Both the position numbers and the translations under genes were made by a program. A stretch of 64,000 bases of DNA from Halomicrobium zhouii (GTDB taxonomy: Archaea > Halobacteriota > Halobacteria > Halobacteriales > Haloarculaceae). The stretch is from assembly GCF_900114435.1 (NCBI RefSeq), contig NZ_FOZK01000002.1, positions 1,054,001-1,118,000 on the forward strand, given 5' to 3'. The notes beneath the pieces are model-generated. The model was not told the DNA's origin, made no database searches, and saw nothing but the letters and a program-made list of their open reading frames with translations. Shown here one piece after another: positions 42,156 to 51,489 of the stretch (within the stretch, counting starts at the first letter, position 1; every line of letters begins with the position of its first letter).

Positions 42156-44411
42156 TCACTCGGCGGTCGGCAAGTGCAGGACGAAGGTGGCTCCACCGTC
42201 GTCGTTGTCCTCGACGTCTATCGCACCGCCGTACTCGGTCACCATCGCGTCCACGAAGAACAGGCCGAAGCCGGAGCCGACCGACTTCGCGTGGCCGGTC
42301 TCGTCGCGGCGGAAGATCGCCTCCTTGTACTCGTCGTCGACGCCCTGCCCGTTGTCGGCGATGCGAACGACGCGGTGGCCGTCCTCGTCCACTACCGTGA
42401 CCTGGATCCGGAGGCCGGCCGTCTCGTTGTGCTCGATCGCGTTCGTGAGAACGTTCCCGAGCACGTCGCCGAGCAGTTCGTTCGCGATCACCGGCGGCCC
42501 GTCCGGAACGGAGACGTCGAAAGAGACCTCCGGGTAGGTCGGTTCGAGTCGAGCGATCTCCGCCTCGAGCTCTGGACCGAGCCCCATCGCCTCCAGGTGC
42601 GGGTCGCCCGTGCCAGTCAGCGTCTCCAGGACGGTGCGCACGCGGGGGACGATCTCCTTGACGTCCTCGCTCCAGCGGACGATCGTCGCCGCGTCCTCGC
42701 GTTGCTCGCCCTCGAGGTCTGCCTCGAGGAACTCCGCCCGGGACTTTATCACGGTCATCGCGTTGAGCACGTCGTGTCGCAGGATGGAGTTGAAAAACTC
42801 CATCCGGTCGGTCTGGCGCTGGAGCTGTACCTCGCGTTCACCGCGGTCGAGTGCGGACTGGGCGTTCGCCCCGAGCAGTTTCGCCAGCGCCACGTCGCTG
42901 TCCGAGAAGGCGTCCGGTTCCCGTGAGGCGATGTTCAACACGCCGTGTTTGCCCAGCGGGATGACCATCTCGCTGCGGAGCGGCGTGTCGGGATTGTACC
43001 GACCCCCCGCGTCCCTGAGGTCCGCTATCACGATCGATTCACCGGTCGCGAAGGCCTCCCACGAGAGGCTATCTCCGTCCGTGTATACGGGCGGGCCGCC
43101 GAAGAGGTCCTCGGACGCCGTCGTCCAGGCTGCCGGTTCCAGGCGCTCGCCCCCCTCGTCGCTCAACCAGATGCCGGCGATCGGATGCGCGAGCGTCGTC
43201 TCTATCGTCTCGATACCGATGTCGGCGACTGACTGTGCGTCCGTCGCCTCGACCATCCGGCGCGTGGCGTCGTGAAGCTCGCCGATCTGGCGTTCGTGCT
43301 CCTCGCGTTCGGTCACGTCGCGGCTGTTGACGACGAAGCCCCGGACGTGGGGGTTCTCGAGTTGGTTGAACCCGCGAGATTCGAGCCATCGCCACGAGCC
43401 GTCGGCGTGCCGAAAGCGAAACTCGACGACGATCGCTCCCCCGGGTTTCTCGACGGCGGCCTCGAACCGTTCCATCACCCGCTCCTGGTCGTCCTGGTGG
43501 ATGTACTCGAAGGCGTTCTCGCCGATCAGCGCTCCACTATCGTAGCCGAGGATCCGCTCCGCGGACGGACTCTGGTACTTGTAGTTCCCGCCGCCGTCGA
43601 GCACGCTGATGATGTCGTTCGACTGCTCGACGAACGCCTGGAACCGCTCTTCACGTCGTTTGCGCTCGGTCACGTCCTGGATCGTCCCGAAGTGATAGCG
43701 GACCCCATCGACGGCCATGCAGGTGGTCACCGTCTCGACGACGGCCTCGTGGTCGTCGAGCGTGACCGTCGTCTCCGCCGTCCGGGTCTCTCCTTCCTCG
43801 AAGGAGGCCCAGTACTGCGGGAATCGCTCGGGCTCGAGTGCCGGATTGACGTCACAGATCGACAACTCCAGCAGTCGCTCCGTCTCGGTATCGAGGATGT
43901 CCGCGAGCCGCTGGTTGACGTACTCGAACCGGCCGCTCTCCCGGTAGGCAGCGACGCCCACGCCGAGGGTGTCGACCATCTCCTCGACGAACTCGAGGTC
44001 ACGCTTTCGCTCCTTCCGGTCCGTGATATCGCTGACGAACGCGATCGTTCGCGGCTTCCCACCGATGGTCGTGCGCTTCAGGCTCACTTCGGCCCAGACG
44101 GCGGTACCGTCGCGGTGTTCGAACAACCAGTCGAAGGTCTGGGACTCGCCATCGACGACCCGCTGCATGCGTTCCACGGCCGCCGCCTGGTCGAAGGCCG
44201 GATCGTCGGCGCTGACTTCCTCGATCCGTTTCTCGCCGAGTTCGTCGGGGTCGTATCCGAGCATGTCCGCGTAGTGCTGGTTGACCTCGCCGAACGTCCC
44301 AGTCTCCAGGTCGTTGATCGCGATACCGACGTTCGCGTTCTCGAAGACCTCGCGATAGTCGATTCCCCCGTCCGTCACGAGGGTCGACCGCGGGTCCTGT
44401 CGGTCAGTCAC
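42156..44411 (-). CDS. Cytosolic histidine kinase with three PAS domains and one GAF domain
   Basis: A 751-aa protein without membrane helices, starting at GTG 44411. PAS1 about 14-135 (FENANVGIAINDLETG), PAS2 about 140-255 (LGVGVAAYRESGRFEYVNQ), PAS3 about 260-385 (SNDIISVLDGGGNYKYQSPSA), GAF about 395-535. The phosphoacceptor is in SILRHDVLNAMTVI, and the ATPase domain shows LGNVLTNAIEHN, ADNGQGVDDEYKE and GSGFGLFFV. The upstream in-frame extension overlaps the mfnA gene antisense and is not coding. The multi-PAS/GAF build suits sensing redox, light or small ligands inside the cell. The adjacent HalX regulator is the likely partner. Confidence 0.9.
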   Translation of the reverse strand: MTDRQDPRSTLVTDGGIDYREVFENANVGIAINDLETGTFGEVNQHYADMLGYDPDELGEKRIEEVSADDPAFDQAAAVERMQRVVDGESQTFDWLFEHRDGTAVWAEVSLKRTTIGGKPRTIAFVSDITDRKERKRDLEFVEEMVDTLGVGVAAYRESGRFEYVNQRLADILDTETERLLELSICDVNPALEPERFPQYWASFEEGETRTAETTVTLDDHEAVVETVTTCMAVDGVRYHFGTIQDVTERKRREERFQAFVEQSNDIISVLDGGGNYKYQSPSAERILGYDSGALIGENAFEYIHQDDQERVMERFEAAVEKPGGAIVVEFRFRHADGSWRWLESRGFNQLENPHVRGFVVNSRDVTEREEHERQIGELHDATRRMVEATDAQSVADIGIETIETTLAHPIAGIWLSDEGGERLEPAAWTTASEDLFGGPPVYTDGDSLSWEAFATGESIVIADLRDAGGRYNPDTPLRSEMVIPLGKHGVLNIASREPDAFSDSDVALAKLLGANAQSALDRGEREVQLQRQTDRMEFFNSILRHDVLNAMTVIKSRAEFLEADLEGEQREDAATIVRWSEDVKEIVPRVRTVLETLTGTGDPHLEAMGLGPELEAEIARLEPTYPEVSFDVSVPDGPPVIANELLGDVLGNVLTNAIEHNETAGLRIQVTVVDEDGHRVVRIADNGQGVDDEYKEAIFRRDETGHAKSVGSGFGLFFVDAMVTEYGGAIDVEDNDDGGATFVLHLPTAE

Positions 44412-44470
44412 GTTCGGTATGGAGTATCGAAGCTCTTCAATCCGGGGGTCAGAACGCACGTGCGTCGCTC

Positions 44471-45526
44471 TCAGTACCAGTCCAGGTCGGCGACGAACGA
44501 CCGGAGCATCGACCGGGTGACGTGGGGCATGCAGACGACGCGCATCTCGCCGGCGCCGGTCTTGGAGACGCGCCAGCCCCGCTCGCGGAGTTCGGCCGTC
44601 ATCGGGACGGACAGGTCCGCGGCGACGAGCGGGAGTTCGGGGCCGACGACGTCGTGGCCGCGGGCGTCCAGCTGGTCGGCCAGCCACTCGGCGTTGGCCA
44701 TCGAGCGCTCGTACTGCTCCCGGTACCCCTCGGACCAGAGCGCGTCCATCGCCGCGACGGCGCTGGCGACGCCGGCGCCGGAGCGGGTCCCCGTGAGGGT
44801 GACCTGACTGGTCGATTCGAGGTACGGCGTGTCGATGGCGAGTTCGTCCAGTAGGTCAGCGGAGCGGGCGAGCAGGCCCCCCGCAGGCACGGCCGCCTGG
44901 CCGACCTTGTGGGGGTCGATGGTGAGCGTATCGACGGCGGCGTGGTCGAAGCCCCACTCGTGGTCGGTGAAGGGGAGGTAGAAACCGCCCCAGGCCGCGT
45001 CGACGTGGCAGAGCGCGCCGGCGTCGGCGGCAAGGTCGGCGATGGCCGGAATCGGGTCGACGAAGCCGTACTCCGTGGTGCCGGCGACGCCGACGAGGGC
45101 CACCGTGTCGTCGTCGACGAGTTCCGCCATCGCGTCGACGTCGGCCCGGTGTCCCGTCGTCGGTGCGGTCCGCAACTCGACGCCGAGTAGCTCCGCGGCC
45201 TTCCGGAACGAGAAGTGGACGTGCTCGGGCGCGACGACGTTCGGGTCCTCCGTCGAGTCGCTGGCGCGGTTGCGAGCGACGCGGACCGCCTGGATGTTGG
45301 CCTCCGTCCCGCCGCTGGTGACGTAGCCCGCCGGGTCGGACAGGCCAGTGATGGCGCCAAGTCGCTCGACGGCCTCGCGCTCGAGTTCGGCGACCTGTTC
45401 GTAGGTCCCGGGGTCGCCGGGGTTCGTCGCGAGGAATCGTTCCGCCGCCTCGCGGGCCGCCGGGTGCGGTTCCGTGCACATCGAGGAGAGCACGCGGTCG
45501 AAGTCCTGGGGGGCGGCCCGCTGCAT
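44471..45526 (-). CDS. mfnA: L-tyrosine/L-aspartate decarboxylase MfnA
   Basis: A 351-aa PLP-dependent group II decarboxylase. In haloarchaea it is thought to make beta-alanine from aspartate for coenzyme A; in methanogens it makes tyramine for methanofuran. Seen: [48 protein letters not shown]-binding Lys in [16 protein letters not shown], and [13 protein letters not shown]. The ATG at 45526 starts the conserved N-terminus; a TATA-like GGCTAAAGG lies 27-35 nt upstream. Methanofuran is not expected in this organism, so aspartate decarboxylation is favoured. Confidence 0.93.
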   Translation of the reverse strand: MQRAAPQDFDRVLSSMCTEPHPAAREAAERFLATNPGDPGTYEQVAELEREAVERLGAITGLSDPAGYVTSGGTEANIQAVRVARNRASDSTEDPNVVAPEHVHFSFRKAAELLGVELRTAPTTGHRADVDAMAELVDDDTVALVGVAGTTEYGFVDPIPAIADLAADAGALCHVDAAWGGFYLPFTDHEWGFDHAAVDTLTIDPHKVGQAAVPAGGLLARSADLLDELAIDTPYLESTSQVTLTGTRSGAGVASAVAAMDALWSEGYREQYERSMANAEWLADQLDARGHDVVGPELPLVAADLSVPMTAELRERGWRVSKTGAGEMRVVCMPHVTRSMLRSFVADLDWY

Positions 45527-45740
45527 TCTACCCCATACCACGGGCCTGTGGCCTTTAGCCGTTGTGTTCGACTCAGGAGTCCACCACACCGTCGGGTGTG
45601 TCTGGTTCGAGGCTATGAACACCGACCCCGAAAGCCCCGCCCACGCCGGTTGACGAGGCTACCGACTGGAGGGAGGGGCCCGACGTCGGTACCGTCGGTG
45701 GAGACGAAGGCGACGTCGTAAAATAGCGGCTGAACCGGTC
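45527..45740. other. mfnA-ppsA gap with a partial palindromic-element sequence
   Basis: No gene is seen in these 214 nt. CCCGAAAGCCCCGCCC at about 45617-45632 matches the reverse strand of the right end of the palindromic element at 49276-49410, suggesting a shared repeat family or a remnant. The rest holds only the mfnA promoter. Confidence 0.45.
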
Positions 45741-48125
45741 CTACCGCACCGACTCCAGCAGCAGGCGCTGTTCGACGCGCTTGACCTCCTGCTGGACGTC
45801 GAAGACGGCGTCGATGTTGGCGCTGATGGAGGTGACGCCGCTGTTGACGAGGTGGCGTACCATCTCGGGCTTCGAGCCCGCCTGGCCGCAGATGCTCGTC
45901 GCCACGTCGTGCTCGCGACAGGTCTCGATAGTGCTACTGATGAGTTCGAGGACGGCGGGGTGGAGTTCGTCGAACCGGTCGGCGACGTTCTCGTTGTTCC
46001 GGTCCACGGCGAGGGTGTACTGGGTGAGGTCGTTCGTTCCGAAGCTGGCGAAGTCGATGCCGGCCTCGCAGATGGATTCGATGGAGAGCGCGCTGGCCGG
46101 CGTCTCGACCATGACGCCCCAGGAGCGCTTTTCGGGGTCGAGGCCGACGTCCTCCATGATTGCCTTCGCCCGCAGGACGTCCTCGGCGTCGGTGACGAGC
46201 GGGAGCATCAACTCGACGTTGTCGTAGCCCATGTCGTACAGCCGGCGGAACGCTTCCAGTTCCAGCCGGAAGGTCTCGGGCCGGTCGAGGCTGCGGCGGA
46301 TGCCCCGATAGCCGAGCATGGGGTTGTGCTCGTTGGGCTCGTCCTCGCCGCCGTCGAGCTGGCGGAACTCGTCGGTGGGCGCGTCGAGCGTCCGGACCCG
46401 TACCGGTCGCGGGTAGAACGACTCGGCGACGGTGCGGACGCCGTCGACGATCTCGTCGACGTAGGCGCGCTCGCCGTGGTCGGCGATGTAGCGCTCGGGC
46501 GTCTTGCTCGTCGAGAGGATCATGTGCTCGATGCGGAGCAGGCCCACGCCGTCGGCGCCGGTCGCTGCGGCCCGCTCGGCCGCGGCCGGGATCGAGACGT
46601 TGACCTTGATCTCCGTGCCGGTCATCGGCTTCGTCGCGGGCTGGCCGGTGGATCCGGACTGCGTGTCGACAGACTTGCCGGACTGGCCGTCCGGCCCCGT
46701 CGCAGTCTGGGTTTCGTCGCCATCGTCACCGCCATCGCTGGAACCCTCCGCGCTGGCCGGGCGGACGGTCCCGCGTTCACCGTCGATGATGACACGCTGG
46801 CCGTCCTGGAGGCGCGCCGTCGCGTCGTTCGTCCCGACGACCGCGGGGACGCCGAGTTCGCGCGAGACGATGGCTGCGTGGGAGGTCATCCCGCCCTCGT
46901 CCGTAACGAGCCCGGCGGCGCGTTTCATCGCGGGCACCATGTCCGGCGTCGTCATCTCGGTGACGATGATGTCGCCCGACTCGACCTTGTCCAGCTGGTC
47001 GAGCTTGGTGACGATGCGGACGTCGCCCGTCGCCGAGCCGGGGCCGGCACCGAGACCGTCGGCGAGGATGCCTTCCTCCTGACTCGTCATCGCGCCGCCG
47101 TCGGCCAGGCCCGCGTCGGCGCTGACGCTGGCAGAGTCAGCGTCCGTATCGATGGAGTGTGAGTCGTTTCCGTCGGCAGGCGCGTCGATAGCTTCGTCGA
47201 TGGTGGTGATGGGCCGGGACTGGAGCAGGTAGACGTCGTCGTCGAAGATGGCCCACTCGACGTCCTGCGGGGTTTCGTAGTGGTCCTCGATACGCTCACC
47301 GAGCGTCACCAGTCGGTCGACGTCGTCGTCGTCCAGGACGCGCTGCTCCCGTTTCTCGTCGGGGACGGCGCGCTCGACCGTCTCGCCGCCGTCGCGGACG
47401 TACATCATCTTCTTGTCGGCGACGGTGACCTCCTCGAGGTCGCCTGACTCGCGGTCGACGACGTAGTTGTCCGGCGAGACGGCGCCCGAGACGACGGCCT
47501 CGCCCAGGCCCCACGCGGCCTCGATGATTGACGTGGGCGCGCCGGTCGAGGGGTGGCTCGTGAACAGGACGCCGCTCGTGTCGGCGTCGACCATCGCCTG
47601 GACGACGACGGCGATGTCGACGACGTCGTGGGCGAACCCCTGTTCCTGGCGGTAGTAGATGGCTCGCTGGGTGAACAGCGAGGCCCAGCACTCTTTGACG
47701 CGCTGGAGGAGGTCCGCGCGCTCGACGTTGAGGAACGTCTCTTGCTGGCCGGCGAACGAGGCGTCGGGCAGGTCCTCCGCCGTCGCAGAGGACCGAACCG
47801 CGACGACGTCGTGGCCCAGGTCGTCGTAGGCGCCGACGATCTCGTCGCGGACGTGGTCGGGGACCCCGGTCTCCAGAATCAGTTCCTGCGCGCGTTCGGC
47901 GGCCGCCGCGAGCGCCTGCGAGTCGTCGGTGTCGACGTCGACCACCTCGAACAGTTCGACGTCGATGCCGGTGTCTTCGATGAAGGAGCGATACGTGTCC
48001 GCGGTGACGACGAACGCGGGCGGTACGGGGAGCCCGGCTGCCGTGAGTTCACCGAGGGACGCCGCCTTGCCGCCGACCGAGTCGAGGTCGTCGGCCGTAA
48101 TGTCGTCGAGCCATCGTAGCGCCAT
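45741..48125 (-). CDS. ppsA: Phosphoenolpyruvate synthase
   Basis: A 794-aa enzyme that converts pyruvate and ATP to PEP, AMP and phosphate, the entry to gluconeogenesis. Seen: N-terminal ATP-grasp domain with VGGKAASLGELTAAG and AVRSSATAEDLPDASFAGQQETFLNV; the swivelling domain with the phospho-His in GGMTSHAAIVSRELGVPAVVG; the PEP/pyruvate barrel with DGVGLLRIEHM, MLGYRGIRRSL, GVMVETPA and FGTNDLTQYTLAVDRNN. An acidic, Ser/Gly-rich insert of about 50 residues (around 450-500) joins the swivel and barrel domains, longer than in bacterial enzymes. Leaderless promoter with TTAATATT 26-33 nt upstream. Confidence 0.97.
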   Translation of the reverse strand: MALRWLDDITADDLDSVGGKAASLGELTAAGLPVPPAFVVTADTYRSFIEDTGIDVELFEVVDVDTDDSQALAAAAERAQELILETGVPDHVRDEIVGAYDDLGHDVVAVRSSATAEDLPDASFAGQQETFLNVERADLLQRVKECWASLFTQRAIYYRQEQGFAHDVVDIAVVVQAMVDADTSGVLFTSHPSTGAPTSIIEAAWGLGEAVVSGAVSPDNYVVDRESGDLEEVTVADKKMMYVRDGGETVERAVPDEKREQRVLDDDDVDRLVTLGERIEDHYETPQDVEWAIFDDDVYLLQSRPITTIDEAIDAPADGNDSHSIDTDADSASVSADAGLADGGAMTSQEEGILADGLGAGPGSATGDVRIVTKLDQLDKVESGDIIVTEMTTPDMVPAMKRAAGLVTDEGGMTSHAAIVSRELGVPAVVGTNDATARLQDGQRVIIDGERGTVRPASAEGSSDGGDDGDETQTATGPDGQSGKSVDTQSGSTGQPATKPMTGTEIKVNVSIPAAAERAAATGADGVGLLRIEHMILSTSKTPERYIADHGERAYVDEIVDGVRTVAESFYPRPVRVRTLDAPTDEFRQLDGGEDEPNEHNPMLGYRGIRRSLDRPETFRLELEAFRRLYDMGYDNVELMLPLVTDAEDVLRAKAIMEDVGLDPEKRSWGVMVETPASALSIESICEAGIDFASFGTNDLTQYTLAVDRNNENVADRFDELHPAVLELISSTIETCREHDVATSICGQAGSKPEMVRHLVNSGVTSISANIDAVFDVQQEVKRVEQRLLLESVR

Positions 48126-48127
48126 GT

Positions 48128-48158
48128 ACTCGATGTCCACTACATGTACAAATATTAA
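48128..48158 (-). promoter_or_regulatory. ppsA promoter with TrmB-like half-sites
   Basis: On the reverse strand CCTTAATATTTG (TATA core 48151-48158) lies 26-33 nt before the ATG. Between TATA and ATG, TAGT-N7-GAGTA differs in one base from the TACT-N7/8-GAGTA site of the haloarchaeal sugar regulator TrmB, which controls ppsA in Halobacterium. Its position downstream of TATA would suit repression rather than activation. Confidence 0.35.
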
Positions 48159-48291
48159 GGTACTGTCGAAGCCGGCACCATCTAGTACCCCTGACTCGGA
48201 TGCGAATCAATCGCTTCTCCGACCTGTTCGCTCGACACCGAGACGACGACGCGTCACGGTATCGCCCGTCAAACTTCGCTTCCGTCGCCCG

Positions 48292-49194
48292 TCAGATCTC
48301 GATTATCTCGTCCTCGTCGTCGTCGGGGATCACGAGGTCGCCGTCGAACGTCGTCACCGCGCGCCCGCCCACGCGCACCTCGTCCCCGTCGGACTCCACC
48401 CGGACCGTTCCCGGCCGGTCGAGGAAGTGTCCCTGCTCGACGAGTATCTCGTCGAACTCTCCGTCCATCGCGTTGTGCCGACGGAGATAGGCACCCAGCG
48501 CGCCCGCGGCCGTCCCCGTGACCGGGTCTTCCGGGATGCCCGCCAGCGGCACGAACGCCCGCGCGTGGACCGTCGAGTCCATGTCGAGCGTGTCGAAGGT
48601 GAACGCGTAGAGCCCCTCGCAGCCGGTTCGTTCGCAGAGCTCCTCGATCGCGGTCATGTCCGGGTCGGCGTTGCTCAGGTGCTCGAAGTAGTTGATCGGT
48701 ACCATGAGGAACGGCATGCCGGTCGAAACCTTTCCGATGGGCACGTCAGCGCCGACGTCGCGCAACGACGCCACGTCGACGCCCAGCGCGTCTGCGGCCT
48801 CCTGCTCGTCGACGTCGACCCGGCCGAGCTCGGCGTTCGCCTGCTCCATCCACACGGTGCCGTCGATGGTGAGTTCGATGTCGAAGGTCCCCGCCGCCGT
48901 TTCGAGGGTGTGGGTCCCGTCGTCGACGACGGCCCGCTCGAACAGGTAGGCGTGGGCCGCTACCGTGGCGTGCCCGCACAGATCCACCTCTCGTTCGGGC
49001 GTGAAGTAGCGCAGCCGTCGGTCCGCCTCCTCGGAAGGGACCACGAACGCCGTCTCGCTGGCCCCGAGTTCACCCGCGATCGCCTGCATCTGGTCTTCGC
49101 TCAGGTCGGACGCGTCCGGCAGGACGCCGGCCGGATTCCCGGCCATCGGCTCGTCCGCGAACGCGTCGACTAATACTGCTTGCCGAGTGTCCAT
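48292..49194 (-). CDS. PhzF-family isomerase/epimerase-like protein
   Basis: A 300-aa protein with the two-lobed PhzF/diaminopimelate-epimerase fold. Seen: VDAFADEPMAGNPAGVLPDA at the start, ELGASETAFVVPSE with the catalytic Glu, RYFTPEREVDLCGHATVAAHAYL, and the mirrored motif EDPVTGTAAGALGAYL in the second half. PhzF enzymes isomerise double bonds in small ring acids; this member's substrate is unknown. A TATA-like CGTTTTCACG lies about 27 nt before the ATG on the reverse strand. Confidence 0.92.
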   Translation of the reverse strand: MDTRQAVLVDAFADEPMAGNPAGVLPDASDLSEDQMQAIAGELGASETAFVVPSEEADRRLRYFTPEREVDLCGHATVAAHAYLFERAVVDDGTHTLETAAGTFDIELTIDGTVWMEQANAELGRVDVDEQEAADALGVDVASLRDVGADVPIGKVSTGMPFLMVPINYFEHLSNADPDMTAIEELCERTGCEGLYAFTFDTLDMDSTVHARAFVPLAGIPEDPVTGTAAGALGAYLRRHNAMDGEFDEILVEQGHFLDRPGTVRVESDGDEVRVGGRAVTTFDGDLVIPDDDEDEIIEI

Positions 49195-49575
49195 GGCCTG
49201 GGGTTTGCCGACGCGCGTGAAAACGATTCCCCTGACTGGGAGCTTCAGCTGATACGGTGATAACCGCCAACAACTCGAAAGCCCCCGGTCGCTCGTGGGC
49301 TCCGACTCGCTGCGCGCGGCCTTCGGCCGTGCTTACTTCGTCTCGCTCCACGAGCGACCGGCCCCTTTCAGTCCCGCCCGCCTGGTTAGTCCAGGAGGGC
49401 GGGGCTTTCGGGCTGTAGGTCCGATCGAAGTCAGTGGTATCGTCACCCGTTGCCCCGAGCAGACCGACCACCACGACTCTCACGGGTCGTACCTCCCCGT
49501 TCGAGCGACCGAGGTCTCCCTCCGGTCGACCTCTCGCTCGAAACACGGAAGGTCGGCGACGATGCACACCAACAC
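49195..49575. other. 381-nt intergenic region
   Basis: No supported gene. It contains the palindromic element at 49276-49410 and the upstream region of the phosphoribosyltransferase gene (49411-49575). The latter has no clear TATA box near the -27 position of ATG 49576. Confidence 0.5.
49276..49410. repeat. 135-bp palindromic element with 10-bp terminal inverted repeats
   Basis: CGAAAGCCCC (49276-49285) and GGGGCTTTCG (49401-49410) are exact inverted copies. Inside are a perfect 14-bp inverted repeat, CCGGTCGCTCGTGG (49285-49298) with its complement at 49348-49361, and a short-loop hairpin at 49373-49403 (13-bp arms with one mismatch, loop TTAGT). A small CGGCC/GGCCG hairpin lies within the first. 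There is no ORF. Such nested structure suggests a MITE-like or REP-like element; its ends recur at about 45617-45632. Confidence 0.7.
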
Positions 49576-50268
49576 ATGAGCGACCTGCCGGACGACTTCT
49601 CGTGTACCATCACGAACTGGGAGTACATCTACGGGCTCTGTCGGGACGTCGCGGACGAGATCAAGCGCGCCGAGTTCGAACCGGACGTGGTCGTCGCGCT
49701 GGCCCGCGGCGGCTGGTTCGCCGGGCGTTGCCTGTGTGACTTCCTGGGACTCGACGACCTGACGAGCCTGAAGATGGAACACTACGTGGGGACGGCCCAG
49801 AAATCGGGCGAAGCCGAGGTCCGCTATCCGATGCCGGCAGGATCCGTCGAGGGCAAGGACGTGCTGATCATCGACGACATCGCCGACACCGGCGGGTCGA
49901 TCAGTCGGGCCCACGAGTACGTCACCGACCGGGACTGCGGCGAGGTGCGGACGGCGACGCTGCAGTTGCTCGACACGAGCGAGTTCCAGCCCGACTTCGT
50001 CGGCGAGCGCCTGGAGGAGTGGACCTGGGTCGTCTACCCCTGGAACTTCATCGAAGACATGATCGAACTCGTCGAGGGCGCGATGGAGCGGGCCGACGAG
50101 GACGTGCTCGAAGAGGAGGCCGTCCGCGGCCTGCTCCGGACGTATCACGACGTCGACCGCATCGAGATGGAGATCGCCCAGCCCGACCGTCTCGGAGAGG
50201 TCCTGACCGAGATGGAGCGCCGCGACGTGGTCGACTGGACCGGCGACGGCTGGTCCCTCGTCGAGTGA
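49576..50268 (+). CDS. Purine-type phosphoribosyltransferase with C-terminal extension
   Basis: A 230-aa protein. Residues 1-150 are a PRTase fold: N-terminal WEYIYGLCRDVADEI, VVVALARGGWFAGRCLCDFLG, and the PRPP motif VLIIDDIADTGGSI, with WVVYPWNF as the later base-binding strand. This matches the Gpt/xanthine-hypoxanthine-like haloarchaeal PRTases that salvage purine bases. The last 70 residues form an extra helical, winged-helix-like segment (LLRTYHDVDRIEMEIAQPDRLGEVLTEMERRDVVDWTGDGW). The substrate base is not determined. Confidence 0.88.
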   Translation: MSDLPDDFSCTITNWEYIYGLCRDVADEIKRAEFEPDVVVALARGGWFAGRCLCDFLGLDDLTSLKMEHYVGTAQKSGEAEVRYPMPAGSVEGKDVLIIDDIADTGGSISRAHEYVTDRDCGEVRTATLQLLDTSEFQPDFVGERLEEWTWVVYPWNFIEDMIELVEGAMERADEDVLEEEAVRGLLRTYHDVDRIEMEIAQPDRLGEVLTEMERRDVVDWTGDGWSLVE

Positions 50269-50331
50269 GGGGCCTGACACGACGCGTGCGGTTTCGACAG
50301 GATTCTTAGCCCCGCCACGCACTTCACGAGC

Positions 50332-51282
50332 GTGTCGCTCCTGGGCATCTTCGCGTCGGCCATCCTCCCGATTATCGCCATCGCTGCCGTCGGCTTCGCC
50401 CTGGGCCGGGTGAAGGGCGTCCAGCCGGACGCGCTCAACACGGTCACGGTGTACCTGCTCGCGCCCGCGCTCGTCCTCCACAGCCTCGCGACGTCGGAAC
50501 TCGGCGGGTCGACCATCCTCGAAATCGTGGCCGCCGTCGCCGTCTTCTCGCTCGCGATGATCGTCCTCGCCGAGGGTATCGGTCGCGCGTCGGGCCGATC
50601 GGAGCCGCTGCTGGGCGCGTTCGTCATGGTAGTCATCTTCCCGAACGTCGGCAACTTCGGCATCCCGCTGGCGGACTTCGCCTTCGGACAGGTCGGACGC
50701 AGCGTCGCCGTCCTCGTCACCGCCGTCCAGGGCGTCCTGCTCTACACCCTCGGCGTCTACGTCGCGGCCCGGGGAGACGAGGGCGCCGTCCGCGAGAACG
50801 TCAAGCGCGTGTTCTCCCTCCCCCTCGTCTACGCCGTCGTCGTCGCGCTCGCGGCGCGCTGGCTGGGCGTCGTCCCGGCGACCGACTCGACGGTGATGCA
50901 GACGCTCGAACTGCTCGGGAACGCGTCGATCCCGGTGATGCTCGTCGTGCTGGGTATCCAGCTCTCCAGTGTCGACGTCGAGGGGGCGCTCCGCCCCGTG
51001 GGCCTCGCGAGCGGGGTCAAGCTCCTCGCGGCTCCCGCAGTCGCGCTGGCCGCGGCGCTCCTCGTCGGCTTCGGCGACGCCACGGTCGCCCGCGTCGTCG
51101 TGTTACTCCTCGCGGGCCCGACCGCGGTGACACCGATCATCCTCGTCGGTGCCTTCAGCGGCGACACCGACGGTATCACCGCCAGTGAGTTCGTCAGCGC
51201 GACCGTGTTCCTGACGACCGTCGCGAGCGTGGTCACTGTCACCGCGCTGGTCGCGATTCTCCAGTCCGGCGTCGTGATCTGA
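50332..51282 (+). CDS. AEC-family transporter (auxin efflux carrier type)
   Basis: A 316-aa membrane protein with about ten helices, starting at GTG 50332. Typical features are an N-terminal ILPIIAIAAVGFALGRVKGV, the first-half VIFPNVGNFGIPLADFAFG (the Asn-Xaa-Gly-Asn/Phe-Gly-Pro loop of the family) and the second-half VLLLAGPTAVTPIILVGAFSGD. Relatives export organic acids or hormones. The substrate is unknown. It follows the PRTase gene by 63 nt on the same strand. Confidence 0.88.
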   Translation: MSLLGIFASAILPIIAIAAVGFALGRVKGVQPDALNTVTVYLLAPALVLHSLATSELGGSTILEIVAAVAVFSLAMIVLAEGIGRASGRSEPLLGAFVMVVIFPNVGNFGIPLADFAFGQVGRSVAVLVTAVQGVLLYTLGVYVAARGDEGAVRENVKRVFSLPLVYAVVVALAARWLGVVPATDSTVMQTLELLGNASIPVMLVVLGIQLSSVDVEGALRPVGLASGVKLLAAPAVALAAALLVGFGDATVARVVVLLLAGPTAVTPIILVGAFSGDTDGITASEFVSATVFLTTVASVVTVTALVAILQSGVVI

Positions 51283-51285
51283 GGG

Positions 51286-51411
51286 TCAGGGGTGGCGGCC
51301 GGATCGACCGTCGTCGCGGACGTACTCCAGCGCTGCGACGAACTCCTCGGGGTCGACACCGTCGCCGACCTCCTCGAGGCGTTCGCGGATTGACGTGGGG
51401 GTCATGGTCAT
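51286..51411 (-). CDS. Small acidic protein of 39-41 aa
   Basis: A short ORF on the reverse strand with two nearby ATGs (51411 and 51405). The peptide has an SIRERLEEVGDGVDPEEFVAALEYVRDD helical core and a basic end (GRSGRHP). It fills the 207-nt gap between the transporter and scpA and is convergent with the transporter, with a 3-nt gap between stops. Codon use is normal for this genome and third positions are G/C-rich. It looks like one of the small conserved haloarchaeal proteins, but I cannot name a family. Confidence 0.5.
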   Translation of the reverse strand: MTMTPTSIRERLEEVGDGVDPEEFVAALEYVRDDGRSGRHP

Positions 51412-51489
51412 TGGTATCTACCCACACAGACGATTTAGCCCTTCGCGTTTCGACGAGTAACTGGTCGGAGAATGGTCAAAACCGGAATA

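Noticed and set aside
42156-44687. Longer start for the PAS/GAF kinase at 44687
   Set aside because: The extra 92 codons are Arg/Pro-rich, run antisense-like through the end of mfnA on the same strand in another frame, and precede a good leaderless GTG at 44411.
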